Both the position numbers and the translations under genes were made by a program. A DNA stretch of 45,163 nt, taken from Synechococcus sp. UW140. Its GTDB lineage: Bacteria > Cyanobacteriota > Cyanobacteriia > PCC-6307 > Cyanobiaceae. Within the stretch, counting starts at the first letter, position 1; each line of letters starts with the position of its first letter. A model generated the notes under the pieces. The model saw nothing but the letters and a program-made list of their open reading frames with translations, was not told the origin of the DNA and searched no databases. Shown here piece after piece: positions 12,182-20,584 of this stretch. Location of the stretch: the NCBI GenBank assembly GCA_945860085.1, contig CAMAPJ010000010.1, forward strand, positions 1-45,163, in the 5' to 3' direction.

Positions 12182-13579
12182 ATGCTGGCCCGACGCCTTA
12201 GGCCCATCAATCCAGCCGATTCCTTGGTCAACAGCGACTCCCCCTCGGCGACCGATTCCGCTACCAAGCGCCCGGGCAACAACCTGGGCAACGGCTTCAG
12301 CAAGCGCTTGGACCAGGTCCTGGGGGATCGGCTTCAGCAGGCCCTACGGGACCCCGAGGGCCAGGTAGCCCTGGCCCTGGCAGCGATGGCCGCCTTAGCA
12401 GCCCTCTGGGGCTGTTTCGGCCGGGTGCCGACTGAAGTCGTGGGTCGCGGCGTGCTGATCGTGCCGGGGGGAGCGGCGGTGATCGACGCCCGCGCCGGGG
12501 GCCAGATCCTCGCCATTCCAGTCAAGGTTGGCGATCGGGTGCAGCGCGGCCAGCTCCTGATCAGCTTGTATTTGCCCACCCTGCGCCAGGACCTCAGCCG
12601 CCAGCAGCGGGATCTCAGTGAACTGATCCGCCTCAACGGCGAGCTCAACCACCGCGACGCCTGGCGCCTGGCCTCGGCCCGTCGGGTGCGGGACACGGCC
12701 CTGGCCAAACTGGAGCGCGACCGGCGCCATTACGGCCGCCTGCGCTCCACCTACAGCCAGAAGGTGGCCGATTTCCGCTATCTGGCCCGCGAGGAGGTGG
12801 TGGCACCACTGGCCCAGGACGTGGTCGCCACCCAGGACCGCGCCACCCAGCTAGATGTGAGCATCGCCGAACTGCGGATTCGCGAGAAGCAGGCGATCGA
12901 TGCTTACGAAACCGTGAAGCTGGAGATCGAGACCGAGCGCCTGCGACGCGACTACCGCATCGATGCCCTGCGCCGCGCCATCAAGGTGACCCGCAGCCGC
13001 CTCACCTACGACAGCCAGCTACTGGCCGAACGGGATGGTTCCATCCTGGATCTGCAGGTAGTCAAGGGGCAAACGGTGAAGCCCGGCCAGCGGCTCGGCA
13101 CCCTCGCCGGTGCCTCAGGCGCTCCCCTGCAGGCCGTGGCCTACTTCTCCCCCGCCGATGCGCGGCGCCTGCCCAGGCATCTGCCGGTGGAGGTGGTGCC
13201 GGACTGGCAGGAACGCAGCCGCTTTGGCGGCCTAGTCGGCCAAGTGGAACGGGTCAGCCAGCTGCCCGCCAGCCGCGAAGACGTTGATACGACCCTGGGC
13301 AACCCCCAGCTGGCCGAGGCCCTGGTCAAGGGCGGGCCGGTGATGCGCGCTGAAATCAGCCTCAAACCCGACCGATCCAGCCCCGATCGCTACCGCTGGA
13401 CCCTGTCCAACGGCAGCACGGTCTTTCCGATCCGGGAGGGGCTCACGGTGCGGGCCCATGGCTATGTGGAGTGGCGCACACCGATCAGCTACCTGCTGCC
13501 GTCCCTGCGGGAGCTCACCGGCAACTACCGGCCCCTTGGCCGCGATCGCCTGGCTGATCCAGAGTTGCGCCAACACTGA
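12182..13579 (+). CDS. HlyD-type periplasmic adaptor, NHLM bacteriocin-secretion-like
   Basis: A 465-aa membrane-fusion protein. It has a cytosolic N-terminus, one membrane span (about residues 63-80, VALALAAMAALAALWG), a lipoyl/barrel-sandwich half (GGQILAIPVKVGDRVQRGQ), a long coiled-coil hairpin (about 145-280), the second lipoyl half (DGSILDLQVVKGQTVKPGQ) and a beta-barrel. The C-terminal part (TLGNPQLAEALVKGGPV, SPDRYRWTLSNG, RTPISYLLP) resembles adaptors associated with NHLM peptide-bacteriocin export. It should link an inner-membrane pump to TolC. The next gene overlaps its stop by one base, and a TolC gene lies opposite, but no peptidase-ABC exporter or precursor peptide is in the window. 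The start is ATG 12182. Confidence 0.82.
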   Translation: MLARRLRPINPADSLVNSDSPSATDSATKRPGNNLGNGFSKRLDQVLGDRLQQALRDPEGQVALALAAMAALAALWGCFGRVPTEVVGRGVLIVPGGAAVIDARAGGQILAIPVKVGDRVQRGQLLISLYLPTLRQDLSRQQRDLSELIRLNGELNHRDAWRLASARRVRDTALAKLERDRRHYGRLRSTYSQKVADFRYLAREEVVAPLAQDVVATQDRATQLDVSIAELRIREKQAIDAYETVKLEIETERLRRDYRIDALRRAIKVTRSRLTYDSQLLAERDGSILDLQVVKGQTVKPGQRLGTLAGASGAPLQAVAYFSPADARRLPRHLPVEVVPDWQERSRFGGLVGQVERVSQLPASREDVDTTLGNPQLAEALVKGGPVMRAEISLKPDRSSPDRYRWTLSNGSTVFPIREGLTVRAHGYVEWRTPISYLLPSLRELTGNYRPLGRDRLADPELRQH

Positions 13580-13812
13580 TGGTCCCGATCACCATGCCCC
13601 CCTTGGCAGCCCCCCTGCGCAGCGAATTGCCCTACCTGGCCGTTCAGGCCCTGCTGCTGGTGGTGGTGCTGCACGCCAATGCCCCGGAGGTGTGGTTCTG
13701 GTACGGGCTGCTCTGGGTGCTGCTGATCTGGCGGGGGCTGGCCTGGCGGACCCGTTGGCTGGAGAGTCGGGCCGGCGCTCCGCCAGCCGCCCAAGCTGGC
13801 GAGCAGGGCTGA
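13579..13812 (+). CDS. Small membrane protein coupled to the HlyD adaptor
   Basis: A 77-aa protein beginning in the TGATG overlap with the adaptor stop, so it is very likely co-translated. One or two hydrophobic spans cover residues 18-52 (LAVQALLLVVVLHAN, FWYGLLWVLLIWRGL), followed by a basic, then Ala-rich tail. It is probably an inner-membrane accessory of the export system. I recognise no family. Confidence 0.65.
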   Translation: MVPITMPPLAAPLRSELPYLAVQALLLVVVLHANAPEVWFWYGLLWVLLIWRGLAWRTRWLESRAGAPPAAQAGEQG

Positions 13813-13843
13813 ATCGCCCCTGGCCTAGAAGCGTCGCCAGCGC

Positions 13844-15646
13844 CTAGGGCAACTGCAGGGGCAGAGCTACGGGCAGGCCGGGCCGATCGGGCATCGGCAG
13901 CAGCTCCCGCAGCAACTGGGCATAGCTGATGTTGGCCTGGGTCACCGCCTCGGCCCGGGCCTCCAGGGCTGCGGTGAGGCTCCGGATCGTGTCGCTGACA
14001 TCGCTGTAGTTGGCCAGGCCCAGCTGGTAGCGGGCGCGCACATCGGCGAAGGCCTGCTTGGCAGCCCGGTAGGAGGCCCGGGCCGCCAAGATCTGGCCCA
14101 GGGAAGCCCGCTGCTCGAAAAAGGCGGTTTCCAGCCGTTGGCGGATGGCATTGCGTTGGCGGGCGCTGAGCTGCTCGGTGCGCAGGGCCGCCGCCCGGCT
14201 GGCGGCGGCCCCGCCGGCACTGCTGCCGCCATCAAACAGGGTCCAGTTGAGGCTGAGGCCCGCCGCCCAATCGGCGCTGCGCTGGTCAACCTGGGGGATC
14301 ACGGCGGCAGAACAGCAGCCCTGCAGGTTCACCACCGGGCTGGTCGAAAGCCCCTCCGCCACCCCGGCCTGGGCAAACAGGCGCAGGCTTGGCAGCAAGT
14401 GGGCGGCGCGGCGATCCGCCTGCTGCAGCAACGCCGCTCGGGCAGCCTGGAGGGCCAATAGCTGGGGATTAGCCACCAGGCCCCGCAGCAGGGTCTGCTC
14501 CAGGTCGAGGGGCCAGGGCTGCTGCAGCCGCACCGCCTCGGCCGCCTCCAGGGTGACGTCAAAGGGAGCATTGATCAGGTTGCTGAGCTGGCGGGCGCGG
14601 CTGAGCTGGCGGGCAAGGGCCTGCTCCGCCTGGAAGCGGGACTGCTGCAGCTGGGCCTCAGCCCGAAGCAGATCCAGCCGGGGCACCAGCCCGGCCCGCT
14701 TGAGGGCCGCCACCTGGTCGCGAATCACCGTGTCATTGAGCACGACCGCCTGGCGGATGCGATAAAGCTGATCGGCCAATTGCAGGCCGTAGTAGGCCTC
14801 ACTCACCTCCAGTTGCAGTTGGCGCAGGCGATTGGCGTAGTCCTGGTGGGATGCATCCAGCTGGGCCTTGGCCTCGGCCAGGGCGGCGCCGCGCTCGAAA
14901 CTGACCAGCTCGTAGTCCAGCTGCAAGGCCGCAACGCCCTCGCCGAAGTTGGTCTGGATCCCATTCCAGCCCGCAGGCTTGACCAGGAAGGGGGAGCCAG
15001 CCGGATAGAGGCCAGCGTTATCACGCCAGACGCTGTTGGTCACCGACCGCTGGCTGAAGCTGCCGCCCAGGCGCAGCCCCAGCTGGGGCACCAGGCGGCC
15101 GCGCACCACATCCACCAGACCCCCCCGCTCAGCCAGGGTCTGGGCCTGGGCGGCCAGGTCGGGATCGTTGCGCAGGGCCAGGGCCAGGGCCTGCTCCAGG
15201 CTGAGGCGCACGCGCCGTAGTTGGCCGGCCTGCAACTCTCTGCCTGGCAGGGCCAACGCTGCCGGGGCCGGCAAACCAGGGGCCAGGGCCTCGGCGGAGC
15301 CAGGGGCAGGGGCAGGGGCCGCCTCAAGTTCCTGAGGCAAGGCCCGATCGAGCCGCTCCACATCTCTGAGGAACCCCCTGAGGCTGCGCACCAGCACCGC
15401 CGAGGGAGGCAGCAGGGCCTGCGCTTGGGGCTGAAGATGGGAGAAGGAGAGGGGCTGGGGGAGGCGCTGGCCGCCTGGGAGCAGGGGCAGGCTGGGGGCC
15501 GCGGGCACGGCCTTTGCCAAGGCCAAGCCTGGAGCGGCTACCAGGGCCAGCCAAACCACCAGGACTCGGCCCAGCCGGCCCAGCCAGAATCGGCTTAAGC
15601 CCGGCCCAATTCGGGCTCGGCTGTCAATGGCTTGGGCTCGGGCCAT
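13844..15646 (-). CDS. TolC family outer-membrane efflux protein
   Basis: A 600-aa outer-membrane channel. A signal peptide (residues about 22-45, ending ALAKA) precedes a Pro/Ala-rich spacer of roughly 100 residues that is longer than in E. coli TolC. Two OEP repeats follow: LEQALALALRNDPDLAAQAQ starts the first, and a second block has the same helical pattern, ending near YSDVSDTIRSLTAALEARAE. It would complete a tripartite pump with the convergent HlyD adaptor and possibly with the SbmA-like or other exporters. Its ATG overlaps the stop of the upstream minigene by one base, making it the last gene of the hemB chain. Confidence 0.88.
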   Translation of the reverse strand: MARAQAIDSRARIGPGLSRFWLGRLGRVLVVWLALVAAPGLALAKAVPAAPSLPLLPGGQRLPQPLSFSHLQPQAQALLPPSAVLVRSLRGFLRDVERLDRALPQELEAAPAPAPGSAEALAPGLPAPAALALPGRELQAGQLRRVRLSLEQALALALRNDPDLAAQAQTLAERGGLVDVVRGRLVPQLGLRLGGSFSQRSVTNSVWRDNAGLYPAGSPFLVKPAGWNGIQTNFGEGVAALQLDYELVSFERGAALAEAKAQLDASHQDYANRLRQLQLEVSEAYYGLQLADQLYRIRQAVVLNDTVIRDQVAALKRAGLVPRLDLLRAEAQLQQSRFQAEQALARQLSRARQLSNLINAPFDVTLEAAEAVRLQQPWPLDLEQTLLRGLVANPQLLALQAARAALLQQADRRAAHLLPSLRLFAQAGVAEGLSTSPVVNLQGCCSAAVIPQVDQRSADWAAGLSLNWTLFDGGSSAGGAAASRAAALRTEQLSARQRNAIRQRLETAFFEQRASLGQILAARASYRAAKQAFADVRARYQLGLANYSDVSDTIRSLTAALEARAEAVTQANISYAQLLRELLPMPDRPGLPVALPLQLP

Positions 15647-15840
15647 CAGGGCTTGGGGCGTTCGCTGATGCCGAGACTGGTGCGCGCCAGGCAGCCGATC
15701 GAGAAGCAGATCAGGCCGCTGCCGAGCAGGTCCCAGCGGACGCGACCGCCGTCATCGCGAACCTTGGTGACCACCAGCAACACCACGGCTGCCGCCAACC
15801 AGGGCAGGGTCACCAGTTTAACTAGGCCGCTGCGGCTCAT
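15646..15840 (-). CDS. Membrane minigene B, paralogue of the preceding gene
   Basis: A 64-aa protein with two hydrophobic segments: LVKLVTLPWLAAAVVLLVV and WDLLGSGLICFSIGCLA. The second shares the pattern LLGSxxICFSIGCxxxTS with its upstream neighbour, pointing to tandem duplication. The start ATG at 15840 overlaps the neighbour's stop (ATGA), and the stop overlaps the tolC start by one base. A longer in-frame reading to 16146 is mostly a shadow of the neighbour. Function unknown. Confidence 0.7.
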   Translation of the reverse strand: MSRSGLVKLVTLPWLAAAVVLLVVTKVRDDGGRVRWDLLGSGLICFSIGCLARTSLGISERPKP

Positions 15841-16118
15841 CGACGCCGCTGGGCCAGGGCCCAGGAGGTCTTGCAGACGCAGCCGATCGAAAAACAGATG
15901 GCGGCGCTGCCAAGTAGCCCCCAGCCATGGCCCTGGTTCACCCCATCGACATCCAGCAGCAGGCGCAAGGCGAGCAAGGTAATCAGGCCGGCGGCGGCCC
16001 AAGGTCCATAGACCCAGCCCACAAAGAACGGACCGCGTTGCTGACGCAGGGACGAGCCCGAGGCGAGAGGTAACGACGCTGGCGCCGGAAGATTGGAAGA
16101 GGAAGAGTTCGTGATCAC
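15837..16118 (-). CDS. Membrane minigene A
   Basis: A 93-aa protein with a polar Ser-rich N-terminus, a first hydrophobic span (VYGPWAAAGLITLLALRLLL) and a second with the LLGSAAICFSIGCVCKTS signature shared with minigene B. Two Cys flank the GC turn of that motif. It starts inside the hemB stop (four-base overlap) and its stop overlaps minigene B, so it is translationally coupled to both. I know no family or function. Confidence 0.7.
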   Translation of the reverse strand: MITNSSSSNLPAPASLPLASGSSLRQQRGPFFVGWVYGPWAAAGLITLLALRLLLDVDGVNQGHGWGLLGSAAICFSIGCVCKTSWALAQRRR

Positions 16119-17116
16119 CCCTCAGCCAGCCAGGCAGCTGCATCACAGGCGTGGTAGGTAAGGATCAAATTGGCTCCGGCCCGCTTGAAACAGAGCAGGG
16201 TTTCCAACACAATCGCCCGCTCATCAATCCAGCCCCGTTCGGCCGCCGCCTTCACCATCGAATATTCGCCGCTGACGTTATAGGCCGCGATCGGCAGTTC
16301 AGTTTCACCGCGCAAGCGATAGATGATATCGAGATAGGCCAGGCCTGGCTTCACCATCAAGATATCAGCCCCTTCCTGTTCATCGAGCAGGGCTTCTGTG
16401 AGACACTCTCGGCCATTGGCCGGATCCATTTGATAGGTAGATTTATCCTTGGGAATCGGCTTACCAGTCGCGGCCCGGGGCGCCGAATCGAGGGCTTCGC
16501 GGAAGGGGCCGTAGTAAGCGGAAGCGTATTTGGCGGTATAACTGATAATGCCCACATGCTCAAATCCCTCCTCATCGAGGGCTTCGCGGATCGCCCCGAC
16601 CCGGCCATCCATCATGTCGCTGGGACCGATCAGATCGGCGCCGGCCTTGGCCTGGGCCACGGCCTGACGGCAGAGAATGTCCACGGTCTCATCGTTGAGC
16701 ACAATCCCTTGCGAGCTGACAATGCCGTCGTGGCCATCGCAGGAATAGGGATCAAGGGCCACATCGGTCATGACCGTCATGCCGGGATGGGCCGCCTTGA
16801 TCCGCCGGATCGCTCGGGGGATCAGGCCGCCTTCGTTGAAGGATTCGGCGCCGTCTTCGGTCTTGAGCCCATCGGCCACCTTGGGGAACAACACCACGCA
16901 GCGGATGCCCAGGCCCCAGGCGCGACCCACCTCTTGCACTAGGCCCTCGAGACTCCAGCGTTGGGCGCCGGGCATGGCGCCGATCGGCTCGTTGGTCGCC
17001 CCCTCATGCACAAACAGGGGGTAGATGAAATCGGCAGGCCGGAGCTGGTGCTCGCGAACCATGGCCCGCAGGGCTGGCGTGCGCCGCAACCGGCGCGGAC
17101 GATACGTGAGCTCCAT
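16115..17116 (-). CDS. hemB: Delta-aminolevulinic acid dehydratase (porphobilinogen synthase)
   Basis: A 333-aa cytosolic enzyme joining two 5-aminolevulinate molecules into porphobilinogen, the common precursor of chlorophyll, heme, bilins and B12. The two active-site lysines are visible in YTAKYASAYYGPFR (Lys196) and MVKPGLAYLDI (Lys256, Schiff base). The metal site DVALDPYSCDGHDG (residues 118-130) is the Asp-rich, Mg-responsive type rather than the triple-Cys Zn type. It is the first gene of an overlapping minus-strand chain continuing into two membrane minigenes and tolC. Confidence 0.96.
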   Translation of the reverse strand: MELTYRPRRLRRTPALRAMVREHQLRPADFIYPLFVHEGATNEPIGAMPGAQRWSLEGLVQEVGRAWGLGIRCVVLFPKVADGLKTEDGAESFNEGGLIPRAIRRIKAAHPGMTVMTDVALDPYSCDGHDGIVSSQGIVLNDETVDILCRQAVAQAKAGADLIGPSDMMDGRVGAIREALDEEGFEHVGIISYTAKYASAYYGPFREALDSAPRAATGKPIPKDKSTYQMDPANGRECLTEALLDEQEGADILMVKPGLAYLDIIYRLRGETELPIAAYNVSGEYSMVKAAAERGWIDERAIVLETLLCFKRAGANLILTYHACDAAAWLAEG

Positions 17117-17174
17117 GGTGGACGCAAAGCTGGTTGGATCCTACGGAGCAGCCCTGGGGGGACCTGGCCAGAAA

Positions 17175-17215
17175 CGCGTCTATGAATCCTGGGCGGGCCT
17201 GGATTCACAGACGCG
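17175..17215 (-). terminator. 15-bp hairpin spanning the dnaJ stop codon
   Basis: CGCGTCTATGAATCC (17175-17189) pairs with 17201-17215, all 15 positions if a G-U wobble on the minus-strand RNA is allowed. One arm contains the dnaJ stop codon. Only a short T3 run follows, so termination strength is uncertain. It separates dnaJ from hemB on the same strand. Confidence 0.55.
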
Positions 17216-18197
17216 CCTGCTCCATCCAGTCGGCGCGGGGGTCAACCCGGCGCTCGGCGCGCAGCTGCTCCAGCAGCTGGCGCTCCGCCTCACTGAAACT
17301 GGGGGGCAGGCGCAGGCTGAGGCTGAGCAGCAGGTCGCCGCGGCCCTCCTTGATCGGCCAGCCCTTGCCCTTGAGCCGCAGGCTGCGGCCCGGCTCCATG
17401 CCAGCTGGTACCTGCACGGTGGCTTCACCATCGGGAGTCGCCACCCGCACCTCGCCGCCGAGGGCAAGTTCATCAAGGCTCAGGGGGAGTTCGGCCCGCA
17501 GCAGGTCGCCATCCAGGCTCCAGACGGGATGGTCGAGCAGCTTGAGATTGAGATAGAGGTCGCCGCGGCGGCCGGTGCCGGGCTGGAGGTTGCCCTTGCC
17601 CTTGAGCCGCAGGCGGCTACCGGTTTTCACCCCTGGGGGAATCCGCACCTGCACCCGCTCCTCGTTAACGGCCAGGGTGCGCTCGCAGCCGCGAAAGGCA
17701 TCGGCAAAGCTGAGGCTGATGCTGGCTTCGGCATCGAGGTTGAGTGGGGCGCGGGCGCCCGCCCCGGCCGCGCCCCCAGGGAAGCCGCCTCCGGGAAAAC
17801 CGCCAGGGAACCCGGAGGAGAAGCCGAAGCCGCCGGGGGCACCGCCAAAACCGGCCGCGCCGCCGCCGCCACCGCCAAAACGGCCCAGCAGGTCATTGAT
17901 GAAGTCGTCGAAGTTGCCATAGCGGCCGAAATCAACATCACCGGAGACTCCCGCCGACCCGGTCTGGGACCAGTACTGGCCGAATTGTTCGTAGCGGCGG
18001 CGCTTATCCGGATCGGAGAGCACCTCATAGGCCTCACTGATCTCCTTGAACTTCGCCTCCGCCTCCTTGTTATTGGGATTGACGTCGGGGTGGTATTGGC
18101 GGGCCAGTTTGCGGAAGGCTCGCTTCACCGCATCGGCATCGGCGCCCCGCTCCAGGCCAAGCACCTTGAAGTAATCGCGATATCCACTGGCTCCCAT
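17205..18197 (-). CDS. DnaJ-type co-chaperone without zinc finger (type II / CbpA-like)
   Basis: A 330-aa Hsp40. The J domain occupies residues 1-72 with the HPD triad in YHPDVN (36-38), which stimulates DnaK ATPase. A Gly/Phe-rich linker follows (about 95-150: repeated GG, GFPGG), then two C-terminal substrate-binding beta-domains ([21 protein letters not shown] and [20 protein letters not shown]). The CxxCxGxG zinc finger of classical DnaJ is absent. No CIRCE element was seen upstream. Several DnaJ homologues are usual in cyanobacteria, so I give no symbol. Confidence 0.9.
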   Translation of the reverse strand: MGASGYRDYFKVLGLERGADADAVKRAFRKLARQYHPDVNPNNKEAEAKFKEISEAYEVLSDPDKRRRYEQFGQYWSQTGSAGVSGDVDFGRYGNFDDFINDLLGRFGGGGGGAAGFGGAPGGFGFSSGFPGGFPGGGFPGGAAGAGARAPLNLDAEASISLSFADAFRGCERTLAVNEERVQVRIPPGVKTGSRLRLKGKGNLQPGTGRRGDLYLNLKLLDHPVWSLDGDLLRAELPLSLDELALGGEVRVATPDGEATVQVPAGMEPGRSLRLKGKGWPIKEGRGDLLLSLSLRLPPSFSEAERQLLEQLRAERRVDPRADWMEQARL

Positions 18198-18394
18198 CGC
18201 GGCGTCGGGGGTGAGAGATCAATGGCAGTTCCACTCTCCCAGTTGGGTCGACCAAACTGGCCTATCGCCATGGGCGGAAGGCCGAACGCCAGGGCCTGAC
18301 CCGGGGCTACGGCTACCGCCAACCCCATTGACGGGAACAAAGCTGAAGCCCAGGGGGATCCGGCCCTAGCTTCAAGCCAGCGTCCCGAGCCGCC

Positions 18395-18946
18395 ATGGCC
18401 CTTGCAGCCCGCCCTGCCATCGACACGTTGAGGCCCCCTTCTACAGAGCGCCGCTTGGGCTGGCGCTCCACCCTGTTGATGGGCGTCAGCGCCGCCCTGA
18501 TTGGCACCTCCGCCGGCGCCTTAGCCCCCGCCCGCAGCGCGCCTGTCCCCAGCCAGACCGCCCTCGCCCCCGCCAGCCAGGCCCTGGCCCAAACCGGCGG
18601 CACCGACCTCAGCGCCTCCAGCCCAAGCCAGCTGGCCTTGGTCGAGATCTTGCGGCGCAAAGGCGTGCTGTTCTACGGCGCCTGGTGGTGTGGCCACTGC
18701 TCCCACCAAAAGAGCCTGTTCGGCGCCGAGGCGGCCAGCAAGCTGCCCTACGTGGAATGCGACAAAGACGATCCGGGCCGCCTGCGCTGCCAGACCGCCA
18801 AGGTTCGCGCCTTCCCCACATGGGATTACAAGGGTGAGCGCCGCGAAGGGGTGCAGGAGCTCGAGGAGCTCAGGATCTGGGTGGGCGCGCCCAGGGGCGG
18901 ATCCCCCTACTCCGCCACCCACCCCACCAAGGGCTCACAGACTTGA
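18395..18946 (+). CDS. Exported or membrane-anchored thioredoxin-like protein (VKOR-partner type)
   Basis: A 183-aa protein with a hydrophobic N-terminal signal or anchor (residues 24-45) and a thioredoxin-like domain from about residue 75. The active site is WWCGHC (Cys99, Cys102), followed by HQKSLFG, VECDKDD, a further Cys (LRCQTAK) and the cis-Pro segment AFPTW. This pattern is that of the thioredoxin domain fused to VKOR-type quinone-linked disulfide oxidases in cyanobacteria and plants (LTO1); here it stands alone. A role in disulfide formation in periplasm or thylakoid lumen is inferred. Its 3' end overlaps the convergent GAP-family gene by 12 bp. Confidence 0.82.
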   Translation: MALAARPAIDTLRPPSTERRLGWRSTLLMGVSAALIGTSAGALAPARSAPVPSQTALAPASQALAQTGGTDLSASSPSQLALVEILRRKGVLFYGAWWCGHCSHQKSLFGAEAASKLPYVECDKDDPGRLRCQTAKVRAFPTWDYKGERREGVQELEELRIWVGAPRGGSPYSATHPTKGSQT

Positions 18947-19699
18947 GAGGCCGCTGACGGTCAGCAGCAGGCCAAAGGCCAGGCACAAGCCGCCGCTGAT
19001 CTGACGCTGGTGGGCCTGGGTCCAGCCATTGAGCCGCTCCAGCTGGCGCTGCCCGCCAGCACCACTCACCAGCAGCAACAAGGGCGGCGCCAACGATGGC
19101 AGCAGGGTGAAAAAGGCAATCAGCCCCACCAACAGGAGCTCCTCTAGGCCCGGTAACCGGTCCCGGCCTAGGTCATGGACGGCGGGAAACACCAACACCA
19201 ACGAAGTGAGATTGCTGGCCATGGTCACCAGGCCAAGCCCAAAGGCGCGGCGCAGGGGATGGCGGCGGGTTGCTTGCCGGTCCTGGGTGCCCGTGGCCAA
19301 GCCATCTCGGGCTGGGCTCTGCGAAACACCATTGGACTCGACGGACGCCGGAGCCGCCTGGAGGAGCTTCAAACCGAGCCCCAGCAACACCAGGGCCAAT
19401 ACCAACCGCAAGCAAGCCGACTCCGGGTCGGGTCCCGGCGCCGGCTGGGGCAGGGCATGGCCCACCACCAGGGCCAGTCCAATCCAAAGCGACACCACAA
19501 CGGCCGAACCAAGCACAAACCACCACCCCGCCCGCAGCCCCGAACCGCTGCGCGTCACCGTGAGGATCTGGGCCACCAACACCAGGGGACTCACGGCCGA
19601 GCCCAGGGCCAGGGGCAGGATCGCCAGAGCAGCGGCCTGAAACGAAGGCGCCGCGACCAGGCTCGAGCCGGCGGGGGAGAGGGCGGCCAGGAGCGGCAT
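18935..19699 (-). CDS. GAP family (Sap/LysE-like) membrane protein
   Basis: A 254-aa polytopic membrane protein with about six spans and a polar loop in the middle. The N-terminal portion (ALAILPLALGSAVSPLVLVAQ) and the second half (RAFGLGLVTMASNLTSLVL, LLVGLIAFFTLLPSLAPPLL) follow the pattern of GAP/Sap family transporters. I start at ATG 19699; an in-frame start at 19909 would add a non-hydrophobic stretch overlapping the autotransporter remnant. The substrate is unknown. Confidence 0.75.
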   Translation of the reverse strand: MPLLAALSPAGSSLVAAPSFQAAALAILPLALGSAVSPLVLVAQILTVTRSGSGLRAGWWFVLGSAVVVSLWIGLALVVGHALPQPAPGPDPESACLRLVLALVLLGLGLKLLQAAPASVESNGVSQSPARDGLATGTQDRQATRRHPLRRAFGLGLVTMASNLTSLVLVFPAVHDLGRDRLPGLEELLLVGLIAFFTLLPSLAPPLLLLVSGAGGQRQLERLNGWTQAHQRQISGGLCLAFGLLLTVSGLSSL

Positions 19700-19739
19700 T
19701 GGACTGATCAAGGCATACAAACTCAAGGGATGCCTGTTG

Positions 19740-20389
19740 GGCGGTTGCGACGAGTTGATCGTCGCAGGCCCGAGACCTGGCCGGGTTCCGCCGGAAAAGG
19801 CGTCGATCGATAGCAGCCGCCAGGTAGCCGTGATTGGCTCAGGCAATGCCATCACTGGCTCCAGCACCGCCAACGGTCTCACCGCTGCCCTCACCGCCCA
19901 GGTAGCCATCCCCCCTCTCCAAACCGTCCGCAGCGGTGCCGGTGTTGCTCAAACCCCTCCTCGGTATCGCCTATGGCAATGACCAGCAGGCCGGTTTCTC
20001 CGAATCAGGTGGTGGGGCGTTGAATCTCAACGTGGATGGCAACACCGCCAGCAGCCTCGTGGGTGCCATCGACCTAGAACTCACCTCAGGGCCCATCCCC
20101 TCAACAAGAGCTAATCGATCAGCCTGGTTCCCAAACTGGTTCTCGCCTATCAAGTGGATGCCCTCGCCGGTGAATTGGGCAGCAGCTCCCTCTCAGCGTC
20201 CATGCCCGCTTCCGGCTCAGGCACGTTCCTCACCCAGGGGTAAACCGCGGGCTTAATGGCTTCTCCATCGCCGCTGGGGCTGATCTGGCCTTGAGCAAGT
20301 CCACGGCCCTCTATGCAAATGTGAACTACGAGTCCATCTCAAATGGCAATCAGCTCGGCTACGGCGGCGGGCTACGGGTGAAGTTCTGA
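19740..20389 (+). pseudogene. Decayed autotransporter beta-barrel domain
   Basis: Four consecutive blocks in three reading frames read together as the C-terminal beta-domain of a type V autotransporter. Block 1 (to about 19930): SSRQVAVIGSGNAITGSSTANGL. Block 2 (19936-20100): LLGIAYGND, SESGGGALNLNVDGNTASSL. Block 3 (20115-20240): LVPKLVLAYQVDALAGE, SGSGTFLTQG. Block 4 (20240-20389): VNRGLNGFSIAAGADLALSK, LYANVNYE, YGGGLRVKF. The final Phe followed by the TGA at 20387 is the outer-membrane protein end signal recognised by BamA. At least three frameshifts and an in-frame stop (TAA at 20112) break it, and no passenger domain or start remains. Its Asn/Ser/Thr-rich composition differs from the neighbours. 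Confidence 0.8.
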
Positions 20390-20527
20390 TTCGTCGCGCA
20401 GAAAACACCCTATGCAAGACCCACCGATCGCCTACTGGCGCGAGGTGGGGCCTTTGTTTGGGTCAACCGATCAGGATTAGAAGTGGAATCGAAAAGCCAA
20501 TCACCAACGAGCCAAAAAACAGCCATT
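20390..20527. other. Gap between the autotransporter remnant and ssrA
   Basis: No gene, RNA or strong hairpin is seen. The sequence is more AT-rich than its surroundings. Confidence 0.5.
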
Positions 20528-20549
20528 AAAAAGGGCCCTTCCAGGCCCC
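20528..20549 (-). terminator. Rho-independent terminator of ssrA
   Basis: On the minus strand GGGGCC pairs with GGCCCT around a short loop, and a T-run (TTTTTAA) follows. It lies about 70 bases after the tmRNA tag stop codon. Confidence 0.8.
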
Positions 20550-20584
20550 ATGGATCATTTGGGTGATAAGGCTGATCTCACCCC

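Noticed and set aside
18198-18394. A CIRCE heat-shock operator upstream of dnaJ
   Set aside because: The TTAGCACTC-N9-GAGTGCTAA palindrome is not present; only a weak GAGAG/CTCTC pair is seen.
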